This document shows positions 1 through 10,097 of a stretch of 48,958 nt of DNA, piece after piece. The position numbers were made by a program, and so were the translations under genes. The stretch comes from Verrucomicrobiota bacterium. GTDB lineage: Bacteria; Chlamydiota; Chlamydiia; Chlamydiales; FEN-1388. Position 1 is the stretch's first letter; each line of letters opens with the position of its first letter. Location of the stretch: positions 4,599 to 53,556 of the forward strand of contig JAFEGT010000015.1 in assembly GCA_018239765.1 (NCBI GenBank). The letters run 5' to 3'. Below the pieces are notes generated by a model. That model searched no databases and was not told the origin of the DNA. It was given only the letters and a program-made list of their open reading frames with translations.

Positions 1-79
1 TATCGTTAAAATTCTATCCTGTTTATCCTGCCGGCAGAGCCGATCCTGCTTATCCTGTAAGAGTTAGCTAGAGCTGCTC
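1..79. repeat. Dispersed CAGGAT-word intergenic repeat (copy 1)
   Basis: The stretch downstream of the SNF2 gene contains words of the type TATCCTG and GATCCTG around a CCGGCAGAGCCG core. Its reverse complement matches the element near 13.3 kb (CAGGATCGGCT..GCCGGCAGGATAA in both), and a third copy lies near 13.45 kb. It is non-coding, since it has no ORF and starts right after the helicase stop codon. Seen directly: three related copies in this window, in both orientations. Inference: a dispersed intergenic element, possibly acting at gene ends. The window edge may cut it. Confidence 0.6.
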
Positions 80-3000
80 CTAGTCGGGAAGGCCTTGTAA
101 TAGGGAAATGATTTCGCTACGGGAGAGCCGTTTTACGATTTGATGGTCGTCAAAGAAGACCACATCTTCAAGAAGATTGGACTTTTTAACTATAAGCTGA
201 TCAATCCGCTCTTCTATCGTGTTCTTGGTAAGCAACTTAAACACTTGAACCCCTCGCACTTGGCCGATACGGTGGACGCGGTCGGTGGCCTGGTTTTCGC
301 GCGCAGCATTCCACCAGCGATCATAGTGGATAACGATTGATGCCGGCGTAAGGTCAATACCAAGGCCTGCGGCTTGCAGTGATCCTAAAAAGACGCGGCA
401 GTTAGGGTCGTTATGAAAACGCTGCACCTCATCGCCCCGATTTTTGGTCTGCCCTCGAATTTCGGCATAGCCAATGCCCCTTTTTTGGAAGTAGAGCCCC
501 ATAATGTCAAGCATCGCCAAAAATTGTGAAAAGACCACAACCTTCTGTTCACTCTCCATGGCCTCTTCTATAAGCTCAACAAAGGCATCCCACTTACCTG
601 ACTCGTAGGACTCAAAATGGGCAATATCCTTCAGGTATGCTGCGGGATGGTTGCAGATCTGTTTGAGTGCCGATAGCACAGCAAAGATATGCATGAATGG
701 AATAGGTGCACTTTCGTCCCGAAGCTGGCGTATAAGAGGTTCTGCCTGCTGCGAAGCAACGGTTTTGTACAGGCTCTTTTGTTCTGGGGCAAGCTCAGCG
801 AAGGCAAAATCTTCTGTTTTTACCGGTAGATCAGGGAGCACATCCTGCTTTCGCCGTCTCAGCACAAAGGGCTTTACAAAGCGCGACATAAGCTCTCTTC
901 GCTTTGTATCGCCTCTTTCAATGGGGCGTATAAAAAACTCGCGATAGTCGCCATCGTGCGGCATGTAACCTGGAAGCACAAGGTCAAAAAGCGCCTTAAG
1001 CTCACGCAGATGATTTTCGATTGGAGTACCCGTAAGCCCCACCTTTAGAGGCGCCTGCACCTGTAAAAGTGCGTTGTGGATCTGGCTTACGTGATTTTTT
1101 GCAATCTGCAGCTCATCAAAAAAGGCTGCATCAAAAAGGTACTTTAGGAATTTTTTGCTCTCATTTCGCCATATACCGTAGGTTGTAAGCAGGATATCAT
1201 AATCGCCCTCAAAATCTTCTAAGGAGCGATCTGTACCCACGTAGACCTTCGTTTTAAAGGAAGGAAGATAGCGTTCTAGTTTCTCCTGCCAATGATAGAT
1301 TAAGCTCGTAGGGCAGACAACAAGAAAAAGGCTTTTTTTGCCATTTTTACGCTGGTAGTTACGCACCCCATCCATGAGTCCCATAGCCTGGTGGGTCTTT
1401 CCCACGCCCATATCATCACATAAGAGGCCCGATAGGTCATTTTGGTATAAAAACCAGAGCCACTCCACCCCATTTTTTTGATATGGGCGAAGATCGGAAG
1501 TAAGGCTAGAGAGCTCTATAGGCTCTGTTGGCTTTTGCAGCAGCAGCTTTTCTAATAGCTCTTTAAAACGCCCAGGTCCATGCACATGGATGGTATCATA
1601 GGCAGTGATGCGTAAAAAATCGCTCGATCTCAAGACAAGATCGCGCCGATCTTTTACCGTATCAAGCCAACGGAAGCGATCTTCACTTAAGTCAATTACC
1701 CCTGCATCAGTAGGTAAATATCGCACCTGCTTCTTTTTGGCCGCTATGAGCTCTTTTAGGGCTATAGTTCCCGACTCTGCTTCCCAAGAAACATCTACCT
1801 TACACTCAGAGAGTCTCTCAGGCTCATTGGCTTTAGACTCCATTGTCAAGGCAAGCTTCTCAGCACGTTCAAGGCGAGGATCTATTGTGCAGTGATACTC
1901 TTCCTTAAGCTTTGGCAGAAGCTCCTGAAAAAAGTCGCTCCACGCTTGAGGATCAGCTGCCGACACCTCTCGCACAAGATGCACAGGGCGAAAAGCGAGT
2001 GGCAGCCTATAAAAGCCCTTTTGCTTAACGAATATGAACTCATCGTAAAAAAAGCTGTTGTGACTGTCGGTTATATCTCGCCACTCATACTGGGGAATAA
2101 TTTCAATAGTCCCCTTTTTCTTAAGCCATACCTTAAGTCCTACCCCCGCAAGCGGATTTTCATCCGTAAAAAAGTCCGGAATAGACTGTAAAAGCTCAAG
2201 ATGGTGCCGTATATACTCTGCAACAAGATGTGGAGGTATCTCTCTACCAAAAGAGAGTGGTGGATTTTCGTCGGTAAAGTTTTTAACATAAAAGCCATCA
2301 CCTGCCACATAGATCCAGTCGCCAAGTTCATGTGACTGCTTTGTTCGTGGAAGTTTCTGCAGCACCGACCGAAAGGTAAGACTTCCCGTCTCACTCACCT
2401 CATAGAGAATCTGTTCTTCAAGCCTTGCTACATGCACATAAAAACCAGGAAACTGGCTCAGCCAGTATCTATTGGCCATAATCTCATCAGATGAAAGCGT
2501 AACTTTGAGATCATGAAACTTACGCGGAGCAAGACGTATAAAGCGCCCTTTAAAGTAGGTCCAGTCGCCCCAGAGCGGTGCATCGTCAAGATCACCGGGT
2601 TCAGCGAGATAGGCCTCTACGTTAACAGCTTTATCAACGCTAATGGAGTAGTGAAGCTCATGTAAAGTCTCGTCTACAGTAAAGTGCTGCTTTAAAAGAT
2701 CGAGAGAATTGGTAAAGAGGCTCTCATCACTTCCTGCCGGCACAACAAAGCCATCTATAGATTTTTTGGGGCCTTTATGAAAGATAAACGACGCAGTTTT
2801 TGGATCATATTCAAGCCGTTTTAAGGAAAGCTCTCGCTCATCAATCAAACGAACATTTGCTGAAACAGTATTGAGTGTGGGAATTAACGGCTTGACGTCT
2901 ACATTTTTTGCAGTAAGCGTAACGCCAGGAGCTGTGATTGTAACAGTACTCCCCTCTATCGTTACCTTTGCTCCATGGATAAAGAACCATTTGGCAACAT

Positions 3001-3559
3001 CAGATAAAAACGAGAGCTCAAAGCTCAAAGCAAGAGATGGATGGCCCAGTCTCCAGCGTTCGATCTCTTCTTCAGAGAGGTTTGAGAATTTGATCGAAGT
3101 CTCTTCAGTCTCTTCTGGCTTTGTCTGAAAAAGCTGGCAAAAGTTTTCAGGACCTTGGGCAGTAAAGAGGCCATGAACATCGATGCTATTGCCTTCACGT
3201 TTTGCCTTAGGCATATTGGGCGCGATTTTTTCCTGCATCTGAAAAAAGAGCGCATGCCAAAAGCTTGCTTCAAAGTGTAAAAACCGTGGAACAACATAAA
3301 AATAGGCTGCTGCCATATGGCTGCAGGCGCCTTTTTCAGTAGATTCTTCACAGCTACAAAAGAGGTCCTTTACTTGATTTGATTGATCAAACTGCAAAAA
3401 GACCCACAAAGGATCAGTCAAAGCAGGATCACGCACCTCCACCTGATAGGTAGGGCCAGAAAAAACAACTCCCTTCACCGCACCGGATGAAAGGAGCTTT
3501 TGTCCTGCTGCTTTGTATGGCTCTAAAAAATCAGGTAAGTGCATTAAAAACCAAATCAT
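80..3559 (-). CDS. SWIM zinc-finger SNF2-family helicase (CT708-like)
   Basis: This is a 1159-aa SWI2/SNF2-type DNA-dependent ATPase, probably a nucleic-acid translocase acting on DNA or DNA-protein complexes in the cytoplasm. A SWIM-type zinc finger lies near the N-terminus (C68, C70, C79, H81; CxC..CxH). The ATPase core is C-terminal: Walker A DMGVGKT near residue 715, a DExQ-type motif II (FFDELQ), motif III LTGTPIEN, and the HELICc motifs AAGLGIDLTPA and ATDRVHRIGQ. The length is close to C. trachomatis CT708 (about 1160 aa), which has the same SWIM-SNF2 build. It follows alanine dehydrogenase on the same strand, but the 110-nt gap holds a long hairpin, so it may be a separate unit. The ATPase call is firm; the cellular role is not known. 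Confidence 0.9.
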   Translation of the reverse strand: MIWFLMHLPDFLEPYKAAGQKLLSSGAVKGVVFSGPTYQVEVRDPALTDPLWVFLQFDQSNQVKDLFCSCEESTEKGACSHMAAAYFYVVPRFLHFEASFWHALFFQMQEKIAPNMPKAKREGNSIDVHGLFTAQGPENFCQLFQTKPEETEETSIKFSNLSEEEIERWRLGHPSLALSFELSFLSDVAKWFFIHGAKVTIEGSTVTITAPGVTLTAKNVDVKPLIPTLNTVSANVRLIDERELSLKRLEYDPKTASFIFHKGPKKSIDGFVVPAGSDESLFTNSLDLLKQHFTVDETLHELHYSISVDKAVNVEAYLAEPGDLDDAPLWGDWTYFKGRFIRLAPRKFHDLKVTLSSDEIMANRYWLSQFPGFYVHVARLEEQILYEVSETGSLTFRSVLQKLPRTKQSHELGDWIYVAGDGFYVKNFTDENPPLSFGREIPPHLVAEYIRHHLELLQSIPDFFTDENPLAGVGLKVWLKKKGTIEIIPQYEWRDITDSHNSFFYDEFIFVKQKGFYRLPLAFRPVHLVREVSAADPQAWSDFFQELLPKLKEEYHCTIDPRLERAEKLALTMESKANEPERLSECKVDVSWEAESGTIALKELIAAKKKQVRYLPTDAGVIDLSEDRFRWLDTVKDRRDLVLRSSDFLRITAYDTIHVHGPGRFKELLEKLLLQKPTEPIELSSLTSDLRPYQKNGVEWLWFLYQNDLSGLLCDDMGVGKTHQAMGLMDGVRNYQRKNGKKSLFLVVCPTSLIYHWQEKLERYLPSFKTKVYVGTDRSLEDFEGDYDILLTTYGIWRNESKKFLKYLFDAAFFDELQIAKNHVSQIHNALLQVQAPLKVGLTGTPIENHLRELKALFDLVLPGYMPHDGDYREFFIRPIERGDTKRRELMSRFVKPFVLRRRKQDVLPDLPVKTEDFAFAELAPEQKSLYKTVASQQAEPLIRQLRDESAPIPFMHIFAVLSALKQICNHPAAYLKDIAHFESYESGKWDAFVELIEEAMESEQKVVVFSQFLAMLDIMGLYFQKRGIGYAEIRGQTKNRGDEVQRFHNDPNCRVFLGSLQAAGLGIDLTPASIVIHYDRWWNAARENQATDRVHRIGQVRGVQVFKLLTKNTIEERIDQLIVKKSNLLEDVVFFDDHQIVKRLSRSEIISLLQGLPD

Positions 3560-3565
3560 GTTTTT

Positions 3566-3659
3566 ACCACTGAGTCACAGAGATCACTGAGAACGTTGAG
3601 AAAAATGAGAATTCTCTCCCTAGCTCAACTATCTCAGTGATCTCTGTGATCTCAGTGGT
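3566..3659. repeat. Long intergenic inverted repeat between ald and the SNF2 gene
   Basis: Two arms of about 27 nt (3566-3592 and 3632-3659) are near-perfect reverse complements. Each is built from short words: ACTGAG, CACAGAGATC, ACTGAGA on the left, TCTCAGTGATC, TCTGTGATC, TCAGTGGT on the right. The loop is about 39 nt. It occupies most of the gap between two minus-strand genes, so it lies downstream of ald and just upstream of the SNF2 start codon. A transcript through it would form a long stem that could end ald transcription or stabilise its 3' end. Confidence 0.7.
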
Positions 3660-3669
3660 GATATTTTTA

Positions 3670-4779
3670 CTACCCTTCAAAAGGGTGGTACTCTAAGCCT
3701 AAATCGTGCGCGACGTCGGGGTGGCACACCTTACCAAGACAGACGTTGAGCCCATTTTTAAAGCCCTTATCTTCTTTGAGTGCCTGCTTGTAGCCTTTGT
3801 TTGCAAGGCGTAAAGCATAGCTCATCGTAGCGTTCGTTAGTGCTTGGGTAGATGTTCTTGCGCAAGCTCCTGGCATGTTTGGTACGCAGTAGTGCAGCAC
3901 GCCATCAACTGTGTAGGTAGGCTCTGAATGCGATGTAGGCCTTGATGTTTCGGCACAGCCGCCCTGATCAATCGCAACATCAACAATTACAGTACCAGGA
4001 CTCATGAGGCGAAGATGCTGTTTTGTAATGAGTTTTGGTGCCAGCTTGCCTGGAATCAACACAGCGCCAATAACAAGGTCTGCCTGCTTGAGGCAATCTT
4101 CTAAGGCTGCCGGTGATGAATAGAGCGTCTTTAGGCGCGGGCCATAGAGTGCATCTAGAGCACGAAGACGGCTGAGGTTGGTATCGAGTACAGTCACATC
4201 TGCGCCAAGGCCAAGTGCCATACGAGCAGATTCTGTACCTACAACACCACCACCTATAACGATAACCTTGCCTTGTGACACACCGGCGACACCTCCTAAG
4301 AGCACACCCTTACCACCATTGGCAATCTGCAAAGCCGTAGCACCAGCCTGTATGGCGATGCGACCCGCAATTTCACTCATAGGTGTAAGAAGCGGCAGGC
4401 GCCCTTCAGCATCTGTTACTGTTTCGTACGCTATGCCAATTACGCCTCGCTCAAGTAGAGCCTTTGTTTGCACTGGATCTGGAGCAAGGTGCAGGTATGT
4501 AAAAAGAATTTGGCCTTCACGTAAAAGAGGAAATTCAGCGGCTTGAGGCTCCTTCACCTTTACGATCATGTCAGCTTTTGCATAGACCTCTTGAGCAGTT
4601 GAAACTATTTCAGCACCAGCTTTTGCGTAAAGATCGTCCCCATAGCCAATTTTTGCTCCCGCCATAGTCTCTACAAGCACCTTATGGCCAGCTTGAACAA
4701 GAGCCGTAACAACAGCCGGCGTTGCCCCTACTCTATACTCATGGTTTTTGATCTCTTTTGGCACACCAACTATTGTCAT
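3670..4779 (-). CDS. ald: Alanine dehydrogenase
   Basis: This 369-aa cytosolic enzyme catalyses NAD-dependent conversion of L-alanine to pyruvate and ammonia. The N-terminus MTIVGVPKEIKNHEYRVG is the classic family signature. Substrate and catalytic residues expected in the family are visible (R16, K74 in VKVKEP, H97 in FTYLHLAP), and the Rossmann loop reads GGGVVGTESA. Length equals the usual ~370 aa. The start has a good Shine-Dalgarno (AGGAG, 5 nt before ATG) embedded in the end of the upstream smc gene, only 8 nt away, so the two are probably co-transcribed. Together with the large glutamate dehydrogenase at 25-27.5 kb it suggests amino-acid catabolism. Pyridine nucleotide transhydrogenase alpha subunits share the fold, but the length and N-terminus favour Ald. 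Confidence 0.95.
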   Translation of the reverse strand: MTIVGVPKEIKNHEYRVGATPAVVTALVQAGHKVLVETMAGAKIGYGDDLYAKAGAEIVSTAQEVYAKADMIVKVKEPQAAEFPLLREGQILFTYLHLAPDPVQTKALLERGVIGIAYETVTDAEGRLPLLTPMSEIAGRIAIQAGATALQIANGGKGVLLGGVAGVSQGKVIVIGGGVVGTESARMALGLGADVTVLDTNLSRLRALDALYGPRLKTLYSSPAALEDCLKQADLVIGAVLIPGKLAPKLITKQHLRLMSPGTVIVDVAIDQGGCAETSRPTSHSEPTYTVDGVLHYCVPNMPGACARTSTQALTNATMSYALRLANKGYKQALKEDKGFKNGLNVCLGKVCHPDVAHDLGLEYHPFEG

Positions 4780-4787
4780 ATTTTCTC

Positions 4788-7700
4788 CTAAAGTACAGCT
4801 ACAGCAGCTTCGCGACGCTTAAAGTCCATGGCGATAATCTGCGATACACCCTTTTCTGCCATAGAGACACCAATAAGGGTATCGGAGATCTGCATGGTCT
4901 TTTTATTGTGAGTAATAACAAGAAACTGCGTGCGCTCACAAAAATGCTGCAGCAGCTTTCCAAGACGCTCAACGTTTGTTTCATCAAGCGGAGCATCCAC
5001 TTCGTCAAGAATACAAAATGGGCTCGGACGCACATCGAAGCAAGCAAAAAGCAAAGCAAGCGCCGTAAGCGTCTTTTCACCACCGGATAAAAGCTGCATC
5101 GAACGCATCTGCTTACCTGGAGGCTTTGCAAAGATATCGACGCCTTGGCCTTCATCACACAGCACAAGGTCAGCGTCGCCACCCTGAAAGAGCGTCTGAA
5201 AATGCTTTTGAAAGGCTACGCGCACAGCTTCAAATGTTTCGCTAAAGGCTTTGCTACTCTCTTTTTCGAGCGCCGCCACAATCTGCATAAGTTCACGCTC
5301 GGCATTTTCTAAATCTTGTAGCTGGGTCATTAGCAGATCAAAGCGCTGGCAGGCAGCTTCATGCTCTTCAACGGCAAGAAGGTTTACATTACGCATTCTC
5401 TCTACAGAGTTTTTGAGTCTTACGATCTCATCTTCTGTAGGCACAGCATCGCTATAGAGAGATAAGCCCTCTGGTGCCGGCTGTCTTAAGGCAGTATCGT
5501 AGGTAATAAGCTGCTCTTGAAGGCTTGTAAGCTCTGTTTGCTGACTTGAGCTTGTCTTGATCTGCTCTTCTTTTTGCTTCTGGAGCTCTTCAAGCGCTGC
5601 GTCAAATTTTTTTGTTTCTGTTTCTAGCGTTTGAGCCTGTTCTTTATGGACAGCAAGCTGCGCTTTAATCGCCACAAGTTCTTGAGATTTGCCTTCAAGG
5701 ACCTTTGCAGTGTCCTCTTTTTTGCCATCGAGGCTTGCACGCTCCTGCTGGATCGTTTTTTGAAGCTTGATCTCTTGATCAAGTCTCGATGTTACCTCTT
5801 TTTTCTGCACCAAAAGCAGCTCAAGAGCATGTCGATCTTTTTCAACTGTCTTCAGGCAGTCGTCATATCTGTAGAACGTTTTTTGCTTTTTCTCCTGGCT
5901 TGTACTACTATCGGCACGGATGGCTTCAGCTTTTAGTTCACAGGCCTTAAATTCTGCTTCAAGCGCTGTTAGGCTCGTTTTTGCCTGGCTAAGTTCTTCT
6001 TCTTTTTTCGTTACATCGGTTTTAAGCTTTGCTGTCAGCTCATTTAAACTTGCCATTTCGCTTTCAGAGCGTTCAACATCGCGCTGAATCTCCTGCAGCC
6101 GCTTTTCACTCGACTGAAGCTGAAAGTTTATCGACACCACCTGCATATCAGCTCGGCGCATCTCTTGATCATACTTTTGCACTTCAGTTGCAAGCTGCTG
6201 CTTTTTGGCTTCAATTTTTTGAACCGACTCTTCAAGCGCAGTGAGAGTTTTCTTTAGCTCTACAATTTCTTGCTGGAGCGTTTTAATCTCTTTAGAACGG
6301 GTAAAGATGGTCTCGCCTTTTGCCTTTGCTACATGCAGCACGCCAAAGCCGTCGACATAGTATTTACCCTCAAGCCAGACAGCAGGAGTGATTTTTTGTA
6401 AAAAGTGGTTTGCAAGCTGATCTGGGCTTGTAAGTCCCAAAAGCTCTAAGCAGACAAACGACACATCAAGATTTTTGCTTACAGCTAGGGCAAGATCAAG
6501 GTCTGCCTTTGTGCTCACAAGAAGGCTTGTTTCATACAGCCTACCTAAAAGCTCATGCTCAAGATTGAGCGCATCAGCAAGAGGGATAACCTTTTTATAG
6601 AGCTGTGAGGACTCTTTCTTTGCTTCTTGCAATAGAGTTTTTGCGCCAGATGTATAGCCCTCTAAATGGTCTGCAAGTTGAGAAAGCGCCTTGCAGCGGG
6701 CCTCTTTTTGATAGAGCTCCTGCTTGATCTGGCCACTTTTTGATTTTTGATCTTCTATGAGCTTTGTCTGCTCTTTCAACAGCGCTGTCTCGTCTTCTAG
6801 GCTCTTTTTGAGCTTTTCTACAACAGCAAGTGCCTCTTGAAGCTCCTGCTTTTTTTGGCGGGATTCTTCAGCACTTTGGGCCTTGAGTGTTTCAAATTTT
6901 TCTTTTTGCAGCAGCCTATCTCGCACCTTTTCTTTTGCCACCTCTTCAGCAAGCTGGCATTTTTTAAGGTCAGATTCGCACGACTGCATACGGCTCTGCA
7001 GCGAAAAGCGCTTAGAATAAAAGCTCTTTAATGTTGTCTCGAGAGTTTCCTGTTCAGAAAACTTTTTCTGCCATTCAGTAAAGGCCGCATCTTTTTGCTC
7101 TCTAAGAGCGGTAAGCTCTTTTTCTTTGGTTGCAAGTGTCTTTTCCAAAGCATCTTTTTGCTCAGTGAGGCTCTTGATGCGATCTTCAAAGGTTTTAAGC
7201 TGCGATGATGACTCTTTTTCTTGAGATGAGAGCGTACCCTTTTTCTCTTCGCAAAAATCTATATCTTTTTTTATCGCCTGTATAGAACGCTCAAGCAGAT
7301 GTTCTGCATCGTGCAGGTCGCTATAGGCTTTTTGGCACGCTTTGAGTGCCTCTTTTTTCTGCTGCAGCTCAGTTTTAAGTTTTGTTTCTTGCTCTTGCGA
7401 TGCTTTAAGCTGCTCTTGAGATGCTTTTGTGTCGCTTGAAAGCTTTTGACAGAGGGCTTTTATCTCATTAAAACGGTTTTGGCATAGTATGCGCTCATAG
7501 CAGGCAAGCTTCTGACGCATCTCTTGAAAGCGTTTGGCATCGTGAGCCTGTTTTTCAAGGGTCTTTTTTTGACCTTCAACTTCTAGCACAATGTCTTTTG
7601 CACGAGAGACATTGGTTTTAGCAAGCTCGAGCTTGCGTTCACTCTCTTTACGTTTGATAAGAAAGTGCGAAATCCCTGCCACCTCTTCAAAAAGTGTGCG

Positions 7701-8171
7701 ACGGTCTTGAGGGCTTTGTGAGATGATTTCAGCAACTTTTCCCTGACCAATAACCGCAAATGCCTCTTTACCTACCCCGGTGTGAGCCAAAAGCTCTACA
7801 ATGTCTTTAAGACGAACAGACTGACCATTGATAAGGTATTCAGATTCGCCATCGCGATAGAGGCGCCTTGTAATTGCCACCTCTTGATACTCAATAGGAA
7901 GTAGGCCATTTTCGTTAGAAAGAACGACAGTAACCTCTGCCATCTTCATCGCTTTACGATTGAGCGATCCGGCAAAGAGCACATCCTGCATGACTGTTGC
8001 GCGCAAGGTCTTTGCTGACTGCTGACCGAGTGCCCACAAAAAGCCATCTACGATGTTTGATTTACCACACCCATTTGGTCCTACGATTACATTAATCCCT
8101 TTTGAGAATTGAATGCGAGTGGACTCTGCAAATGATTTAAAACCTGATATTTCTATTTTTTCTAGTGCCAA
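4788..8171 (-). CDS. smc: Chromosome segregation ATPase SMC
   Basis: This is an SMC protein that compacts and segregates DNA as a homodimer with ScpA/ScpB. The N-terminal ATPase half has Walker A GPNGCGKSN. A long Glu/Lys/Gln-rich coiled coil follows, broken by a globular hinge roughly at the middle (GRLYETSLLVSTKADLDLAL to VDGFGVLHVAKAKG). A second coiled coil leads to the C-terminal ABC signature LLSGGEKTL and Walker B FCILDEVDAPLD. About 1130 aa is typical. The start is unusual. The longest frame begins with TTG at 8195, but nothing resembling a ribosome site precedes it. A second TTG at 8171 has GAGG five bases upstream and gives the usual short SMC N-terminus (MALEKIEISGFKSF), so I chose it. 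It is divergent from the S46 peptidase and followed by ald. Confidence 0.93.
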   Translation of the reverse strand: MALEKIEISGFKSFAESTRIQFSKGINVIVGPNGCGKSNIVDGFLWALGQQSAKTLRATVMQDVLFAGSLNRKAMKMAEVTVVLSNENGLLPIEYQEVAITRRLYRDGESEYLINGQSVRLKDIVELLAHTGVGKEAFAVIGQGKVAEIISQSPQDRRTLFEEVAGISHFLIKRKESERKLELAKTNVSRAKDIVLEVEGQKKTLEKQAHDAKRFQEMRQKLACYERILCQNRFNEIKALCQKLSSDTKASQEQLKASQEQETKLKTELQQKKEALKACQKAYSDLHDAEHLLERSIQAIKKDIDFCEEKKGTLSSQEKESSSQLKTFEDRIKSLTEQKDALEKTLATKEKELTALREQKDAAFTEWQKKFSEQETLETTLKSFYSKRFSLQSRMQSCESDLKKCQLAEEVAKEKVRDRLLQKEKFETLKAQSAEESRQKKQELQEALAVVEKLKKSLEDETALLKEQTKLIEDQKSKSGQIKQELYQKEARCKALSQLADHLEGYTSGAKTLLQEAKKESSQLYKKVIPLADALNLEHELLGRLYETSLLVSTKADLDLALAVSKNLDVSFVCLELLGLTSPDQLANHFLQKITPAVWLEGKYYVDGFGVLHVAKAKGETIFTRSKEIKTLQQEIVELKKTLTALEESVQKIEAKKQQLATEVQKYDQEMRRADMQVVSINFQLQSSEKRLQEIQRDVERSESEMASLNELTAKLKTDVTKKEEELSQAKTSLTALEAEFKACELKAEAIRADSSTSQEKKQKTFYRYDDCLKTVEKDRHALELLLVQKKEVTSRLDQEIKLQKTIQQERASLDGKKEDTAKVLEGKSQELVAIKAQLAVHKEQAQTLETETKKFDAALEELQKQKEEQIKTSSSQQTELTSLQEQLITYDTALRQPAPEGLSLYSDAVPTEDEIVRLKNSVERMRNVNLLAVEEHEAACQRFDLLMTQLQDLENAERELMQIVAALEKESSKAFSETFEAVRVAFQKHFQTLFQGGDADLVLCDEGQGVDIFAKPPGKQMRSMQLLSGGEKTLTALALLFACFDVRPSPFCILDEVDAPLDETNVERLGKLLQHFCERTQFLVITHNKKTMQISDTLIGVSMAEKGVSQIIAMDFKRREAAVAVL

Positions 8172-8222
8172 TTTAGCCTCAATGCTTATACTCAAGCATA
8201 CAGATTTTTAGAGATAATTTCT

Positions 8223-10088
8223 ATGAAAAAGCTTTTTTTGATTCTGCTGTTTTGCACCACACTACACGCTCAAGAAGGCATGTGGCCGATCAATATGCTC
8301 CCCAAGCCTATTGATCTCGATATCACAAAAGCACAAAAATCGTGCCTAAGACTTAGCTCGGGTGGATCTGCATCTTTTGTATCTGCTCATGGGCTTGTAA
8401 TGACAAACCACCATGTAGGCTCAAAAGCTATCTACAGCCTATCTTCTGAAGAAAATGACCTAATCAAAAATGGCTTTTACGCCAAAACCATGGCTGAGGA
8501 ACGCATCTGCCCTGACTTATATGCCGATCAACTTATTTCTATTCAGGATGTAACTGACGAGGTCAACAAAACCTCCACAAGCTCTATGACGGCAAAAGAG
8601 CGCGAGCTTGCACGGCAGGCACAAATTGCTAAAATTACAAAAAAAGCCCAAGATGAGACAGGCCTTCAGCCTCAAATGGTGATGCTCTATAGAGGCGCCC
8701 GCTATCACCTCTACCTTTATAAGCGCTATACCGATGTGCGTCTTGTGATGGCTCCTGAAATGGGCATCGCCTTTTTTGGTGGTGACAAGGAAAACTTTGA
8801 GTTTCCACGCCACAACCTTGATGTCTGTTTTTTTCGCATCTACGAGAACGGCAAGCCCCTAGCCTCTGAAAACCACTTTTGTTGGAGTAAAGCTGGCGCC
8901 AAGCTGGCTGAAAAAATCTACGTACTTGGCCATCCAGGCCGCACCGAGCGCATGCTCACACGCGCCCACCTTGCCTATATGAAAGATCATACCTACCCGT
9001 ACGCCCTTGGCTATATTGACTCTCGCATAGCCACACTTACCCAGTACAGCCAAAAAAGTGCCGAGCACGCAAGGATTGCAGCAAGCGAGCTCTTTAGCCT
9101 TCAAAACAGCAAAAAGGTACTCTCACAGACACTTCAAACACTCGATCTTGAAAACGTAAAGCCTCTTTTGGGCCTTGAAGAGGCACTTGATACACTGAAG
9201 CAGTTTCACAGGGAATTCTATCATATAGAAGTGGTGAGCAACAATTTTTCACGCTATTTTGGATGGGCAAAAAAGCTTGTTCGAGCACACCAGGAGCGTC
9301 TTAAACCCAATGAAGAGCGCCTTCATGAATATAGAAGCCATGAACTTGCCGCGCTTGAGCTCGACCTCTTTTCTGATACCCCCCTCTACCCGGACTTTGA
9401 AAAAGTGAAGTTTCAGGCAAGTATCGATACCTTTATAGCGCTCTTTGGGAACAACCATCCCGTCTCCAAAATACTTTCTGCAGTACAGATAGATGAACTT
9501 TTTTCCACTACCCAGCTAGGCAGTGTCGATTTTCGCAAAAAACAGTATCAGCAGTTAACTGATGACCCTTTTATAACACTTGCAAAAGCGCTTGATCCCT
9601 ATATGAGAGCACTGCGAGATCGCTATGAACATGAATTTCAAAGTTTAGAAAAAGAGTGTTACGCAAAAATTGCCGATACAAACAGCTATCCCGATGCAAC
9701 ATTTACGCTGCGACTATCGGTTGGAGAGATGATGGGATATGAGAACATCCCAGCCTATACTACCTTTGGATCGCTCTTTACCCATCCGGAAGCTGGCGAG
9801 CTACCCAAAAGCTGGCTTGAGAGCGAGCAGAAGCTCGACAAATCGCTGCCCTTCAATTTCATTTCAACCAACGACATTATTGGTGGCAACTCGGGAAGTC
9901 CAGTTCTGAACAAAGAGCTCGAGATTGTGGGTCTTATTTTTGACGGCAATCACGACTCCTGCAGCTGGGATTTTGCCTATGATGCCACGCGCGGCCGCGC
10001 CATCAGCGTCCACTCCCAAGCAATCATAGAGGCATTGAAACAGGTGTATCACGCTGATGAACTTGTGAAAGAACTCACCGCAGGATAA
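8223..10088 (+). CDS. Secreted S46-family dipeptidyl-peptidase (DPP7/DPP11 type)
   Basis: This 621-aa serine peptidase of family S46 is expected to release dipeptides from peptide N-termini in the periplasm. A signal peptide is clear (MKKLFLILLFCTTLHA, cut before QEG). The chymotrypsin-like catalytic parts are TNHHVG (His63/64), RHNLD with Asp200, and GGNSGSP with Ser557. The family hallmark near the C-terminus reads FDGNHDS, then D-x-A-Y-D and R-x-ISVH. The Gly after FD corresponds to the position that separates DPP7-like (Gly, hydrophobic/broad P1) from DPP11-like (Arg, acidic P1) enzymes, so a DPP7-like specificity is inferred. It is about 100 aa shorter than typical ~720-aa members. The ATG has only a weak ribosome site. 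S46 peptidases are best known from Bacteroidota and Gammaproteobacteria. Confidence 0.88.
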   Translation: MKKLFLILLFCTTLHAQEGMWPINMLPKPIDLDITKAQKSCLRLSSGGSASFVSAHGLVMTNHHVGSKAIYSLSSEENDLIKNGFYAKTMAEERICPDLYADQLISIQDVTDEVNKTSTSSMTAKERELARQAQIAKITKKAQDETGLQPQMVMLYRGARYHLYLYKRYTDVRLVMAPEMGIAFFGGDKENFEFPRHNLDVCFFRIYENGKPLASENHFCWSKAGAKLAEKIYVLGHPGRTERMLTRAHLAYMKDHTYPYALGYIDSRIATLTQYSQKSAEHARIAASELFSLQNSKKVLSQTLQTLDLENVKPLLGLEEALDTLKQFHREFYHIEVVSNNFSRYFGWAKKLVRAHQERLKPNEERLHEYRSHELAALELDLFSDTPLYPDFEKVKFQASIDTFIALFGNNHPVSKILSAVQIDELFSTTQLGSVDFRKKQYQQLTDDPFITLAKALDPYMRALRDRYEHEFQSLEKECYAKIADTNSYPDATFTLRLSVGEMMGYENIPAYTTFGSLFTHPEAGELPKSWLESEQKLDKSLPFNFISTNDIIGGNSGSPVLNKELEIVGLIFDGNHDSCSWDFAYDATRGRAISVHSQAIIEALKQVYHADELVKELTAG

Positions 10089-10097
10089 TTTGTCCAC

